From: Mycobacterium asiaticum
GTDB lineage: Bacteria; Actinomycetota; Actinomycetes; Mycobacteriales; Mycobacteriaceae
Assembly (NCBI RefSeq): GCF_001673635.1
Contig: NZ_LZMH01000010.1
Location: 62,001-126,000, forward strand
Length of the DNA stretch: 64,000 nt
Reading direction: 5' to 3'
Below the pieces are notes generated by a model, which worked only from the letters and a program-made list of their open reading frames with translations, was not told the origin of the DNA and did no database searches. The stretch's first letter is position 1. Each line of letters begins with the position of its first letter. This document shows positions 34,942 through 43,322 of the stretch, piece by piece. The position numbers were made by a program, and so were the translations under genes.

Positions 34942-36371
34942 TGGCCCGGCCCTTCGGCAGGCAGCAGCATGCCCGACACACCCGGCGGTGGCGGTGGCGC
35001 TTGCATCGGTGTCGACGGCGGAGGGGGGAACGGCATCGCCAAGCCCGGTATCCGCGGTGGTGGCTCGGCCCCCGGCGCTCCGACGGGATCACCCGGCAGG
35101 CCGGTGTAGGCCGATACCGCGGGGGGGATCTCCGGTGGTCCGGGCTTCGGGCCCTCGCCGCCGGGCGCCAGGCGCGGTTCGGTGTAAAGGATCTTCGAGG
35201 GGTCCACCGACTTCTGGATGAAGATGTTGATCGGGATGGGCAGACTGTTGAAGTTGAGCAGCCGCAACCCGGGACCCAGAAACAGCGAGCAGAGCTTGCC
35301 CGACTCGGTGGAGGTGACGTTCTCGAGGGCGCCGATTTGAGTGCAGCCTGGAATCGGCAGCGGAATCATCAGGCCCGAAAATGTGGGATTGGCGAAGTTC
35401 ATGATTCCGAACCCGCCCACGATGGTTCCGGTGTCGGCGTTGTAGTCGTTGAAGAAGTTGCCCAGCGCGTTCGGCGCACCGTGCAGAATATTCTCCAGGG
35501 CCATGTGCTGATCCACCAGGACCTGCGTGACGTCGGCCAACCGGGCGACCTGCTCGCTGGTCTGGTCGCGGGAGCCGGCGATGAACCGCTGCACCTCGCC
35601 GACCGCCGTCGACAGGTCCGTCAGCGCCGCGTCCAACTCGGACTTGCTGTCGTTGACCACGCTGCTCAGCGTGGCCAGGCGGTCATTGAACTGCACGATC
35701 TGGGTGTTGCTGTCGCGCAGCGCGGTGACAAAGGTCTGCAGGTTCTTGATGATGTCGACGATGTTCCCGCTGCCGTTGGCGAGTATCCGACCCACACCGG
35801 ACAACTGGCCCAGCGCCTGCCGCAGCTTGTCGCCATTGCCCTCGAGCGCATTGGCGGCACTATCGATGAACCGGCCCACCGAAGTGCCCGATACCCCGCT
35901 GCGGGGTCCCAAATCCGTTGCCAGCCGCATCAACTGAGTTTTGACTTCGTCCCACTCGACGGGTACCGCGGTGCGGTTGACCGGGATCACCTCGCCGTCC
36001 GCCATGACCGGACCGCTGGTCCGGTAGGCGGGGGTGAGCTGCACGTAACGGGCGGCCACCAGGTTGGAGGCGACAATGACCGCTTTCGCATCCGCCGGAA
36101 TCGGCACGCCGTGGTTGATCTCGAGGGTCATCTTGGTCTGTTGGCCCTGCGGGACTATCGACTTGATGGTGCCGACTTTGACCCCCGACACCCGCACCTC
36201 GTCACTGGGGTAGATCGCCGTGGCGGTAGTGAAATACGCCGTAATCGTCTTCGGGGCAAAGAACGTATTCCGGATGACCATGCCCGCACCGGCAACGATG
36301 AGGCCGACCAGGACAACCGCGACGACGACCACGAGCCTCTTGCGCCCGACGCGCGAGATCCGAGAAATCAC
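34938..36371 (-). CDS. mceD: Mce-family protein MceD
   Basis: The 477-aa protein has a basic N-terminus and membrane anchor (VVVVAVVLVGLIVAGAG), an MCE domain (ITAYFTTATAIYPSDEVRVSGVKVGTIKSIV, about 30-110), a helical region and a Pro-rich tail (GVSGMLLPAEGPGQ). The frame extends to 36413, but GTG at 36371 has GGAGG 8 nt upstream and overlaps the mceC stop (GTGA). Fourth mce subunit of the operon. Confidence 0.92.
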   Translation of the reverse strand: MISRISRVGRKRLVVVVAVVLVGLIVAGAGMVIRNTFFAPKTITAYFTTATAIYPSDEVRVSGVKVGTIKSIVPQGQQTKMTLEINHGVPIPADAKAVIVASNLVAARYVQLTPAYRTSGPVMADGEVIPVNRTAVPVEWDEVKTQLMRLATDLGPRSGVSGTSVGRFIDSAANALEGNGDKLRQALGQLSGVGRILANGSGNIVDIIKNLQTFVTALRDSNTQIVQFNDRLATLSSVVNDSKSELDAALTDLSTAVGEVQRFIAGSRDQTSEQVARLADVTQVLVDQHMALENILHGAPNALGNFFNDYNADTGTIVGGFGIMNFANPTFSGLMIPLPIPGCTQIGALENVTSTESGKLCSLFLGPGLRLLNFNSLPIPINIFIQKSVDPSKILYTEPRLAPGGEGPKPGPPEIPPAVSAYTGLPGDPVGAPGAEPPPRIPGLAMPFPPPPSTPMQAPPPPPGVSGMLLPAEGPGQ

Positions 36372-37486
36372 TGCGATCCTCCGACCCTGCCGCCCAGCGT
36401 GCAATTGGGGCACTCCGGCATGCCGTTGTACGGCCAGGGGAACAGCGACCGGGGAACAGTCGACGGGAATCCGGGACCGCGACCCGTGTCGAAGTTGCGG
36501 AATCCCCAGAGGTAGTCGAGGAACGGCTGGAACAGCGGCGGCTGAAGGAGGTTCGGGACGAACGCCGAGTAGGCATACATGCTCGAGATTGCCTCACCGA
36601 CGGTGATCTGGAACTTGGCGAGACCCGGCAGGGCCTTGCTGATGTTGTCGCGGTTCCTTTGCAGCATCGCGGTCACCGAATTCAGCCGTTCCAGCGTCGG
36701 CGCCAATTTGCTTTCGTTCTCGTGCACCAGCGCCGTCAGCTGCTTCGCCACCGCCGACGTGTTGGCCAGCAGGTCCACGATCTCTTGTCGGCGCGCCACC
36801 AAGACTTGCAACAGATCGTCGGCGTTGAGAATCAGCTTGTTGACCTGCTGGCTGCGTTCGGATAGGACCCCGGTGACGTCGCTGGCACTCTTGAACAACT
36901 CAGCGAGGCTTTTGTTGCGACCGTTGAGGGTTCGCGATACCCGGGTGAGCGAGTCGAACGCCGGCCCCAACTTGGGTGCGATCTGGTCGAGCGTCGCCGC
37001 CAACGTGTCCAACGACTGATTGAGTGTCGCGGTGCTGGTTTCACCTGTGTTCGTGGTTAATTCGCTGACCGCTTCCGTCAACGAGTACGGCGAGGACGTG
37101 CGAGAAGTGGGGATGACAGCATTCGGACGCATATTGCCGCTGCCGGCGGAATCCAGCGCCAGCATCCGCGCACCCAGCAACGTGTCGGTACGAATGTGCG
37201 CGGTGGTCTCCGACCCGAGCAGGATATTGCCCTTTACCGCGAAGGTCACCAGGGCATCGCCGTTTTGCAACGACACATCCGACACCGTGCCAACCTTGAT
37301 CCCGGACACTGTCACGGGGTTCCCCGCCGCGAGGCCGCCGGCTTCGGTGAACACCGCCTTGTATCGCACGGCGGTCGCCCACGAGGTCAACCGATCTGGT
37401 GCCAGGCCCACCAGGATGACCAGCACGATCAAGATCGCGCCGATGAATCCGGCCTTGACGAGCTCAGCTCCGCGATACTTCAGCAT
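36368..37486 (-). CDS. mceC: Mce-family protein MceC
   Basis: The 372-aa protein has an anchor helix (LVKAGFIGAILIVLVILVGL), an MCE domain (YKAVFTEAGGLAAGNPVTVSGIKVGTVSDVSLQNGDALV) and a long helical part. The C-terminal segment contains a CPNC-type pair (GMPECPNCTLGG) typical of some MceC tails. ATG overlaps the mceB stop by 1 nt (TGATG). Its tail is short compared with those of MceD-F. Confidence 0.92.
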   Translation of the reverse strand: MLKYRGAELVKAGFIGAILIVLVILVGLAPDRLTSWATAVRYKAVFTEAGGLAAGNPVTVSGIKVGTVSDVSLQNGDALVTFAVKGNILLGSETTAHIRTDTLLGARMLALDSAGSGNMRPNAVIPTSRTSSPYSLTEAVSELTTNTGETSTATLNQSLDTLAATLDQIAPKLGPAFDSLTRVSRTLNGRNKSLAELFKSASDVTGVLSERSQQVNKLILNADDLLQVLVARRQEIVDLLANTSAVAKQLTALVHENESKLAPTLERLNSVTAMLQRNRDNISKALPGLAKFQITVGEAISSMYAYSAFVPNLLQPPLFQPFLDYLWGFRNFDTGRGPGFPSTVPRSLFPWPYNGMPECPNCTLGGRVGGSQ

Positions 37487-38508
37487 CAGGGTTCAGTGCA
37501 CCTTCCAGCTTCTGACCTGAAGAACGGCGATATCACCGTCTTGCCCTGAAGATCCGTGCCGCGAATCTCCAACTGACAGAGGTAGTAGGGGATGGTGGCG
37601 CCCGCCACTCCGAGTCGCACCAGTTTGCGATAGTTCTTGGGCGCCCTTCCGATTGCGGCGTCGAGGCGGTCCTTGTCGTCATCGAGTATCGGCGCCAGCC
37701 GGCTCAACTGGTCAATGGTGCCGGACAGCGACGGTCGCGCACTGCTCAGCAGATCGGCCAGCGAGGCGGTTCCGTTGTCCAACGCCTCGATGGCGGCGCC
37801 GATGGTGTTTCGGTCGTCCGAGAGCCCGCTGACAAGCCGCTCCAGGCGATCGACCGCGCCGGAGAACTGCTTGCCGTCCCGGGAGATCGTGGTGACCACG
37901 GTGTTGAGGTTGTCGATCAGTTGCTGCACGGTTTCGTCGTTGTCGGCCAACGCGTTTGAGAACGATGTCGTCTTGGCGAACAGCGAGTCGAGCGTTCCGC
38001 CCTGACCCTGGAAGACCTGCAGCAACGCCGAGGTCAGCGTGTTGACGTCCTGCGCATTGAGACCTTGGATGACGGGTTTCAGTCCGCCGAGCAGGAGATC
38101 GAGATCAAGCGCCGGCGCGGTGCGGTCGACCGGGATTTGCGCGCCGGCCGCCAGACGCTTGGTCGGCCCTGGGCCGTCGACGAGCTCCAGGTAGCGATCA
38201 CCGACGAGATTGAGGTAGCGGACCGCCGCCCTGGTGCCCTCGGTGAGGACGATGTCGCGGTCGGCGTCGAATTCCACCACGACTTTCTTGTCCGGGCGCA
38301 GCGTGATGTCGCTGACGGTGCCCACCCGGATCCCGGCGACCCGCACCGTCTGCCCAACTTTGAGACGCGACACGTCGTTGAACACAGCCGAATACCCGGT
38401 CGTCGAGCCGGTCTGGTACTGGCCGAAGATAAAAAACAGACAGGCGGTGAGCACCGTCATCACGGCCGCGAAGATCGCGAACTTGATCAGGGTAGCGCGC
38501 GTTCTCAT
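37486..38508 (-). CDS. mceB: Mce-family protein MceB
   Basis: The 340-aa protein starts MRTRATLIKFAIFAAVMTVLTACLFFIFGQYQ with one anchor helix, then the MCE domain (GYSAVFNDVSRLKVGQTVRVAGIRVGTVSDITLRP) and helical region. The frame extends to 38838 inside mceA, but ATG at 38508 overlaps the mceA stop (ATGA) and matches family length. C-terminal Cys residues (YYLCQLEIRG, AGRCTEP) may form a disulfide. Confidence 0.92.
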   Translation of the reverse strand: MRTRATLIKFAIFAAVMTVLTACLFFIFGQYQTGSTTGYSAVFNDVSRLKVGQTVRVAGIRVGTVSDITLRPDKKVVVEFDADRDIVLTEGTRAAVRYLNLVGDRYLELVDGPGPTKRLAAGAQIPVDRTAPALDLDLLLGGLKPVIQGLNAQDVNTLTSALLQVFQGQGGTLDSLFAKTTSFSNALADNDETVQQLIDNLNTVVTTISRDGKQFSGAVDRLERLVSGLSDDRNTIGAAIEALDNGTASLADLLSSARPSLSGTIDQLSRLAPILDDDKDRLDAAIGRAPKNYRKLVRLGVAGATIPYYLCQLEIRGTDLQGKTVISPFFRSEAGRCTEP

Positions 38509-39764
38509 CCGGGCATTCCTATTTGGGCGGAGTTGCGCGGGGGGCCCTGGATCGGGCCGTACAACAGTTGCTTGAGCAGATCGGAGTTGATCAGCAGCTG
38601 CTGATTTCCGTACACCACCGGGTTGGCGCCGATATCTGTGATCAATTGCGGCGGAGGGGTGTTGAACGGCAGTTGCGGCAGGCCCAGGCACCGCGGACCG
38701 CCCGTCGCCGCCACCTTGGGCAAGTTCGCCGGGTACCGATAGCGTTCGCCGCCCCACGTGAGACTCGCAGTGATATTGATGCTCGGTTCCGACAACGGCG
38801 GACCGTGCGCTATCCGGATGAGTCCGCCGAGTGCGCACGTGAACACCTCGTGGTACTCGCTGGTCAGATCGGTCGTCGGCACCAGCAGGTGCAATACATT
38901 CGTCAGCGGCTGACGGTTCGTCGACAAGACGTCGTTGCCGATGTCGGCAAGACCAATTGCACTGATCAGCAATGCATCCAGGTTGTGCTGCTCGTCGACG
39001 ATCGTCTTGCTGATCCGGTTTGCGTTGGACACGGTCCGCACGAGATCCGGCGACGCATCGGCGTAGGCGTTGGACACCACTGGTAACACTGCGAGGTCAT
39101 GATTCAACGCGGGAAGGCTCGGTTCCAGCCTGGCCAGAAATGAATCCAGGTCACTCAACGACTGACCGAGTTGTGGGCCCCGTCCACTGAATGCTTTTGC
39201 CAGCGCGCCCAGTGACTCGTTGAGCTTCGCCGGGTCGATCTGGTCCAGCACCGAAACCAGTTGCTGGAAAACCGTGTTGATCTCGACCATGACGTGCTGG
39301 CCCGTCAGCCGCTGGCCCGCATGTAGCCGCTGCGCCGAGGGCTCGGCGGGTTCGATCAGTTGGACGGACTTGGCTCCGAAAACGGTCGAGGACGCGATAT
39401 CGACGAGCACGTTGGCGGGAATGTATTTCAGCGCCGACGGGAACATCGCCAAGTGGATCGCGGCCTTACCGTCCGGCAGCGGCTCTATCGAGTCAACCTT
39501 GCCCACCGGTACGCCGCGTAAGGTGACCCGCGCGTCCGGGTTCATGACCAGGCCCGCGCGTTGCGACACCACCGTCACCGGTACCGATTCGGTGAGTCCA
39601 CCCTGGAATAGCGTTATGGCGAGAGTGACGATTGCGGTAACCACCAAGATGGTGACCACACCCAGTAACGGACGGACATAGGTACGTGGCTTTGGCCGGC
39701 CCGAACCGTGCGCCCGCCCGCGCGCGCTCGGCGCGCCGCGTCCGCTCGGTACCCGCGTGGTCAC
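38505..39764 (-). CDS. mceA: Mce-family protein MceA
   Basis: The 419-aa protein has a long basic N-terminus (about 30 aa), one anchor helix (LLGVVTILVVTAIVTLAITLF) and the MCE domain (VPVTVVSQRAGLVMNPDARVTLRGVPVGKVDSIEPL, about 60-135), followed by the helical region. GTG at 39764 has GGGGAGG 11-17 nt upstream and starts 21 nt after yrbEB. It is the first of the six mce genes, which run without gaps to 31819. Confidence 0.92.
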   Translation of the reverse strand: MTTRVPSGRGAPSARGRAHGSGRPKPRTYVRPLLGVVTILVVTAIVTLAITLFQGGLTESVPVTVVSQRAGLVMNPDARVTLRGVPVGKVDSIEPLPDGKAAIHLAMFPSALKYIPANVLVDIASSTVFGAKSVQLIEPAEPSAQRLHAGQRLTGQHVMVEINTVFQQLVSVLDQIDPAKLNESLGALAKAFSGRGPQLGQSLSDLDSFLARLEPSLPALNHDLAVLPVVSNAYADASPDLVRTVSNANRISKTIVDEQHNLDALLISAIGLADIGNDVLSTNRQPLTNVLHLLVPTTDLTSEYHEVFTCALGGLIRIAHGPPLSEPSINITASLTWGGERYRYPANLPKVAATGGPRCLGLPQLPFNTPPPQLITDIGANPVVYGNQQLLINSDLLKQLLYGPIQGPPRNSAQIGMPG

Positions 39765-39785
39765 CTCTTCACCTCCCCACCATTG

Positions 39786-40631
39786 CTATCCAGACAGATT
39801 GAAGTTGCCGTTGGCGCCGTAGACCGACAGTGACACCAGCAGGGTCACGGACACCACGACGATCAAAGAGGTGCGGACCGCGTTGCCGGTTGCGATACCG
39901 ACACCGGATGGTCCACCCGAGGCGAAGTATCCGTAGTAGGTATGGATCAACAGGATGGTCAGCGCCATCAGAGTGGCCTGCAGGAACGACCACAACAGGT
40001 CGTACGGGTTCAAGAAGGTGTCGAAGTAGTGGTTATACAAGCCCGCTGACTGGCCGAGCAGAAACACGGTGGTGAACTGGCTGGCAACAAACGACAACGC
40101 CACCGCAATGGCGTACAACGGCGTGATCGCCATCATGCCGGCCAAGATCCTGGTGCTCACCAGGTACGCGACCGGCCGGATCGCCATGGATTCCAGCGCA
40201 TCCACCTCTTCGTTGATCCGCATGGCACCCAATTGCGCCGTCACCCCGGCGCCGAACGTTGCCGCCAGACCGATTCCCGCAACCACCGGCGCAGCGATAC
40301 GCACATTGATGAAAGCAGACAGGAAGCCGGTCAGCGCCTCGATGCCGATGTTGCCAAGCGAGCTGTACCCTTGGACGGCCAGCGTGCCGCCGGTCGCCAG
40401 CGTCAGGAACCCGACGATCACGACAGTTCCGCCGATCATCGCCAACGTTCCTGCGCCCATGCTGATTTCGGCGATGAGACGGATCACTTCGCGCCGATAA
40501 CGAGTGGCGGCAAAAGGAATGGCAGCCAGCGCCTTGCCGTAGAACATGGTGTGGTCGCCGAGACGCCCCATCAAAGCGACTGGCTTGTCCAGTTGCCTTG
40601 ATAATCGCGGGTATACGGCCCTTAGCGCCAC
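39786..40631 (-). CDS. yrbEB: YrbE-type permease B of the Mce transporter
   Basis: The 281-aa integral membrane protein of the MlaE/YrbE family has five or six helices and the signature EEVDALESMAIRPVAYLVSTRILAG (about 140-165), the coupling helix that contacts the MceG ATPase. It pairs with YrbEA. The GTG start at 40631 is likely, 12 nt after yrbEA. The ATPase MceG is normally encoded elsewhere, and none is in this window. Confidence 0.92.
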   Translation of the reverse strand: MALRAVYPRLSRQLDKPVALMGRLGDHTMFYGKALAAIPFAATRYRREVIRLIAEISMGAGTLAMIGGTVVIVGFLTLATGGTLAVQGYSSLGNIGIEALTGFLSAFINVRIAAPVVAGIGLAATFGAGVTAQLGAMRINEEVDALESMAIRPVAYLVSTRILAGMMAITPLYAIAVALSFVASQFTTVFLLGQSAGLYNHYFDTFLNPYDLLWSFLQATLMALTILLIHTYYGYFASGGPSGVGIATGNAVRTSLIVVVSVTLLVSLSVYGANGNFNLSG

Positions 40632-40643
40632 CTCTGTGTGCCC

Positions 40644-41453
40644 CTACTTCCCTGACACCTTGATGCCTATGGCGGTGACGACCACGTTCACGACGAACAG
40701 GGACATGAACGCGTACACGACGGTTTCGTTGACGGCGTTGCCGACGGCCTTGGCGCCCCCACCGGTGATCGACAGCCCCCGGTAACAAGCCACGACACCT
40801 GCGATCAGACCGAAAAGTGTTGCCTTGACACACGAAATGATGACTTCGGGTACACCGGTCAACAGCGTGATGCCCGCGGCGAATGCACCGGGATTGACGT
40901 CTTGGACGAAGACCGAAAAGATGTAGCCGCCCAAGACGCCGATGATGACCACCAGACTGTTCAGCAGCAACGCGACCAGCCCCGAGGCCAGCATCCGCGG
41001 CGTCACCAACCGTTGCACCGGGTTGATGCCCAGCACTTCCATCGCGTCAATCTCTTCGCGGATGGTCCGTGAACCCAGGTCCGCACACATCGCCGTAGCA
41101 CCCGCACCGGCGACGATCAGCACCGTGACCAGTGGCCCCACCTGGGTGACGGCACCGAAAGCCGCACCGGCACCGGACAAGTCCGCGGCGCCCAGTTCGC
41201 GCAACAGAATGTTGAGGATGAAGCTGACCAGGACGGTGAACGGGATAGCCACCAACAACGTCGGCGCCAGCGAAACGCGGGCGACAAACCACGACTGTTC
41301 AATGAACTCTCGGCCCTGAAAGGGCCGGCGGAACAGGAACCTCACCGCGTCCCGCGTCATCGCGAACAACGCGCCGACGGCCTGCATCGGCCCAGCCAGG
41401 CTGCTGGGCAACGCTACGCCCGGCGACCACCGGTCGTTGCCCCCTTTGGGCAT
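40644..41453 (-). CDS. yrbEA: YrbE-type permease A of the Mce transporter
   Basis: The 269-aa MlaE/YrbE permease carries the REEIDAMEVLGINPVQRLVTPRMLASG signature (about 136-162) and conserved GxxGA packing motifs. It is the first gene of the mce operon. The ORF also allows TTG at 41462, but ATG at 41453 has an AGGGG Shine-Dalgarno 9 nt away, which decides the start. The 314-nt region upstream holds a candidate promoter. Confidence 0.92.
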   Translation of the reverse strand: MPKGGNDRWSPGVALPSSLAGPMQAVGALFAMTRDAVRFLFRRPFQGREFIEQSWFVARVSLAPTLLVAIPFTVLVSFILNILLRELGAADLSGAGAAFGAVTQVGPLVTVLIVAGAGATAMCADLGSRTIREEIDAMEVLGINPVQRLVTPRMLASGLVALLLNSLVVIIGVLGGYIFSVFVQDVNPGAFAAGITLLTGVPEVIISCVKATLFGLIAGVVACYRGLSITGGGAKAVGNAVNETVVYAFMSLFVVNVVVTAIGIKVSGK

Positions 41454-41767
41454 CGGCGTCAACCCCTGTCGGCTTCGTGAGCGCTAGACATCTCGCAGCC
41501 AGTTATACGAACTGCTTAAACCATTGCCGTAGCTCGGTTTCCAAATGATCTTCCTACTCACGCCACTCCTCCATTCTGTTGCGTGAGTTGGCGCCTCCAG
41601 CCACGTCGGCTCCCGAACCTCCATGCCTTGGAGCGCTTGGCGATTATGACTCATATCACGTCCGGTGGGAATGGAAAACGAACAACCGTTATCCGAGAAC
41701 AGGGGTCTCAAAAGTCGCGGCGAGTGACGCGGGAAACCAGCAGAGGGATGGAGCATCTGGGGCATCG
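41454..41767. other. Intergenic region upstream of the mce operon
   Basis: These 314 nt have no convincing gene: a 93-codon minus-strand frame at 41484-41765 lacks any start signal and has an unremarkable composition. The region is less GC-rich than its neighbours. It holds the candidate mce promoter/operator at 41500-41514 and an inverted repeat ACTCACGC (41556-41563) / GCGTGAGT (41581-41588). The right side is the 3' end of the CaiB gene. Confidence 0.55.
41500..41514 (-). promoter_or_regulatory. Candidate mce-operon -10 box inside a palindrome
   Basis: CAGTT-ATACG-AACTG is a 15-bp palindrome. On the minus strand it contains TATAAC (41502-41507 on the plus strand as GTTATA), a good -10-like hexamer about 50 nt before the yrbEA start. 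A repressor bound here would occlude the promoter. No convincing -35 was seen. Confidence 0.35.
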
Positions 41768-42973
41768 CTAGGTAACCGCACCAGCAGTCTTCAGTTCGAT
41801 GATGCGATCCCAGTCGAGTCCGAGTTCCAACAGGATCTCATCGGTCTGCTCGGCAAATCCAGGCGCCGGACCGGTCTGCGGTGCGGCGACGTCGAATTGC
41901 ACCGGGTTGGCCACCAGTTCGAGTTCGCCTGCGCGCACGATGTATTCGTTCGCCCGGATCTGCGGGTCGGCGGCGGCTTGCAGCGTGTCCTGCACTGGGG
42001 CCCAGGGACCGGCGAGCGTCGCGAAGCGTTCGCTCCACTCGGCAAGGGTGCGGGTGGCGATGACTTTGGTCAAGATCTCAACCGCTTCAGCCGTATTCGC
42101 GGCGATCTTCTCGGCATCGGCAAAGCGCGGGTCATCTGCCAGTTCCGGGCGGTCGATGTGTCGGCATACGTCGGCCCAGAACTTGGTGGGCTGCATCATG
42201 ACCAGGGATATGTAGCGGTTGTCGGCGGTCGGGTACACGCCCACCAACGGGTTGACCGGCGAGCCGTGGATGCCGGGCGGCGGCGACATCATCAGCTGGC
42301 CGAGATGATTCGTCAGCGCGACGGTGTGCCCCAGCGACCACAGCCCGCTGCCCAGCAGCGACACATCGACTACCGAGGGTTCACCGGTGCGCTCGCGTTT
42401 GAGCAGTGCCGCCGCGATGCCGCCGGCGAGGTTGGTGCCCGAGATGGTGTCGCCATAAGCCGGCCCGGGCGGATTGATCATGCCGTCGTAGCCCATCGGG
42501 GTGATGGTGGCGGCGGTCCCGGCCCGGCACCAGAAGGCGGTCATGTCATAGCCACCCTTGACGGACTCTGCGCCCCGCGGACCGAGTGCGCTACCGCGGG
42601 CGTAGATGATGGTCGGGTTGACCGCGCGAATGTGCTCGACGTCGATGCCGAACTTCTGCCGATGCTCGGGTAGGAAGCTGGTCAGAAATACATCGGAGCG
42701 GCGGGCAAGCTCATAGAGCACTTCCTTGCCTTCCGGCACCGACATGTCCAGGCCGATGCTGCGCTTGCCGCGATTGGCGTGCTCGATGTTGGGGTTGGGG
42801 TCACCCTCGACACGCAGCATTCCGGTCTGGCGCAGTCCGCGCTGCGGGTCCCCAGTGACCGCGTGCTCGACCTTGACCACGTCGGCGCCCCACTCGGCAA
42901 GGACCGCGCCGGCTGACGGAACGAAGCCGTACATGGCCACTTCCAGCACCCGCATGCCTTCCAGCGGTTTCAT
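41768..42973 (-). CDS. CaiB/BaiF family CoA transferase
   Basis: The 401-aa class III CoA-transferase has the N-terminal MRVLEVAMYGFVPSAGAVLAEWGADVVKVE and the catalytic-type aspartate in GGYDMTAF (Asp143). Unlike far (13367-14446) it lacks the AGHD/DFGGGS racemase pair, so CoA transfer between acids is more likely than racemisation. ATG at 42973 overlaps the stop of a short upstream ORF (42970-43050, ATGA). It is convergent-free, tail to the mce promoter region, and divergent from the SDR-ferredoxin-P450 operon across two GAGAAT operators. Confidence 0.88.
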   Translation of the reverse strand: MKPLEGMRVLEVAMYGFVPSAGAVLAEWGADVVKVEHAVTGDPQRGLRQTGMLRVEGDPNPNIEHANRGKRSIGLDMSVPEGKEVLYELARRSDVFLTSFLPEHRQKFGIDVEHIRAVNPTIIYARGSALGPRGAESVKGGYDMTAFWCRAGTAATITPMGYDGMINPPGPAYGDTISGTNLAGGIAAALLKRERTGEPSVVDVSLLGSGLWSLGHTVALTNHLGQLMMSPPPGIHGSPVNPLVGVYPTADNRYISLVMMQPTKFWADVCRHIDRPELADDPRFADAEKIAANTAEAVEILTKVIATRTLAEWSERFATLAGPWAPVQDTLQAAADPQIRANEYIVRAGELELVANPVQFDVAAPQTGPAPGFAEQTDEILLELGLDWDRIIELKTAGAVT

Positions 42974-43050
42974 GCGGTCGCCGTCTGCTGCGCTGACATG
43001 GTGAGCCCCTCGGGTGTCGAACTGGCTGATTCCGGCGTGGCGTCGGTCAC
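42970..43050 (-). CDS. Possible 26-aa upstream peptide coupled to the CaiB gene
   Basis: GTG at 43050 opens a 26-codon frame (VTDATPESASS...) ending with TGA that overlaps the ATG of the CaiB gene. Inside it an ATG at 42999 with GAGGGG 7 nt upstream would give a 9-aa version (MSAQQTATA). The operator 43051-43065 abuts the GTG. It could be a leader peptide for translational coupling, or a frameshifted N-terminus of the CaiB protein. Function unknown. Confidence 0.4.
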   Translation of the reverse strand: MTDATPESASSTPEGLTMSAQQTATA

Positions 43051-43065
43051 GATAATTTCATTCTC
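43051..43065. promoter_or_regulatory. Operator GATAAT-TTC-ATTCTC
   Basis: It matches GAGAAT-N3-ATTCTC at 11 of 12 arm positions and lies on the CaiB side of the divergent promoter, directly before the small ORF start at 43050. With the site at 43226 it brackets a roughly 160-nt non-coding stretch. Confidence 0.65.
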
Positions 43066-43225
43066 ATCCTCGGCGAATCTTACATTCGAATAGCAAGAAC
43101 TCAAGAAAGTACCCGAACCCGATTGACCCATGGAACAGTTGGGCGGTCGCTTAGCTCGACGCTCGACACACGTCAAAAACCTGGTAGACAGGGTATTCTG
43201 ATCCGCTTGCAGCCGCCTTCGGCGT

Positions 43226-43240
43226 GAGAGTACGATTCTC
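43226..43240. promoter_or_regulatory. Operator GAGAGT-ACG-ATTCTC
   Basis: It matches the recurrent palindrome at 11 of 12 arm positions, 22 nt upstream of the GTG at 43263 that opens the SDR-ferredoxin-P450 operon. It probably controls this operon with the same regulator as the site at 43051. Confidence 0.7.
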
Positions 43241-43262
43241 ATAAATGCAAGGGAGATTCTTT

Positions 43263-43322
43263 GTGGCCGAGACGGCGGCGGATCAAGAGCATTTCAAGCT
43301 GCTGCGCGAGGGCGCACAGTGA
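43263..43322 (+). CDS. Possible 19-aa upstream peptide coupled to the SDR gene
   Basis: GTG at 43263, with AAGGGAG about 8-9 nt upstream, opens a 19-codon frame (VAETAADQEHFKLLREGAQ) whose TGA overlaps the GTG start of the SDR gene (GTGA). The good ribosome binding site belongs to this peptide; the SDR start has only GAGGG about 6-10 nt upstream. It is likely real as a coupling leader, or a relic of a larger protein. Function unknown. Confidence 0.45.
   Translation: MAETAADQEHFKLLREGAQ

Noticed and set aside
33608..35092. 494-aa minus-strand frame across mceE/mceD
   Set aside because: Arg-rich shadow of two recognised mce genes in another frame; no start signal or family.
41484..41765. 93-aa minus-strand ORF upstream of the mce operon
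   Set aside because: No ribosome binding site or recognisable motif, and it spans the likely promoter.
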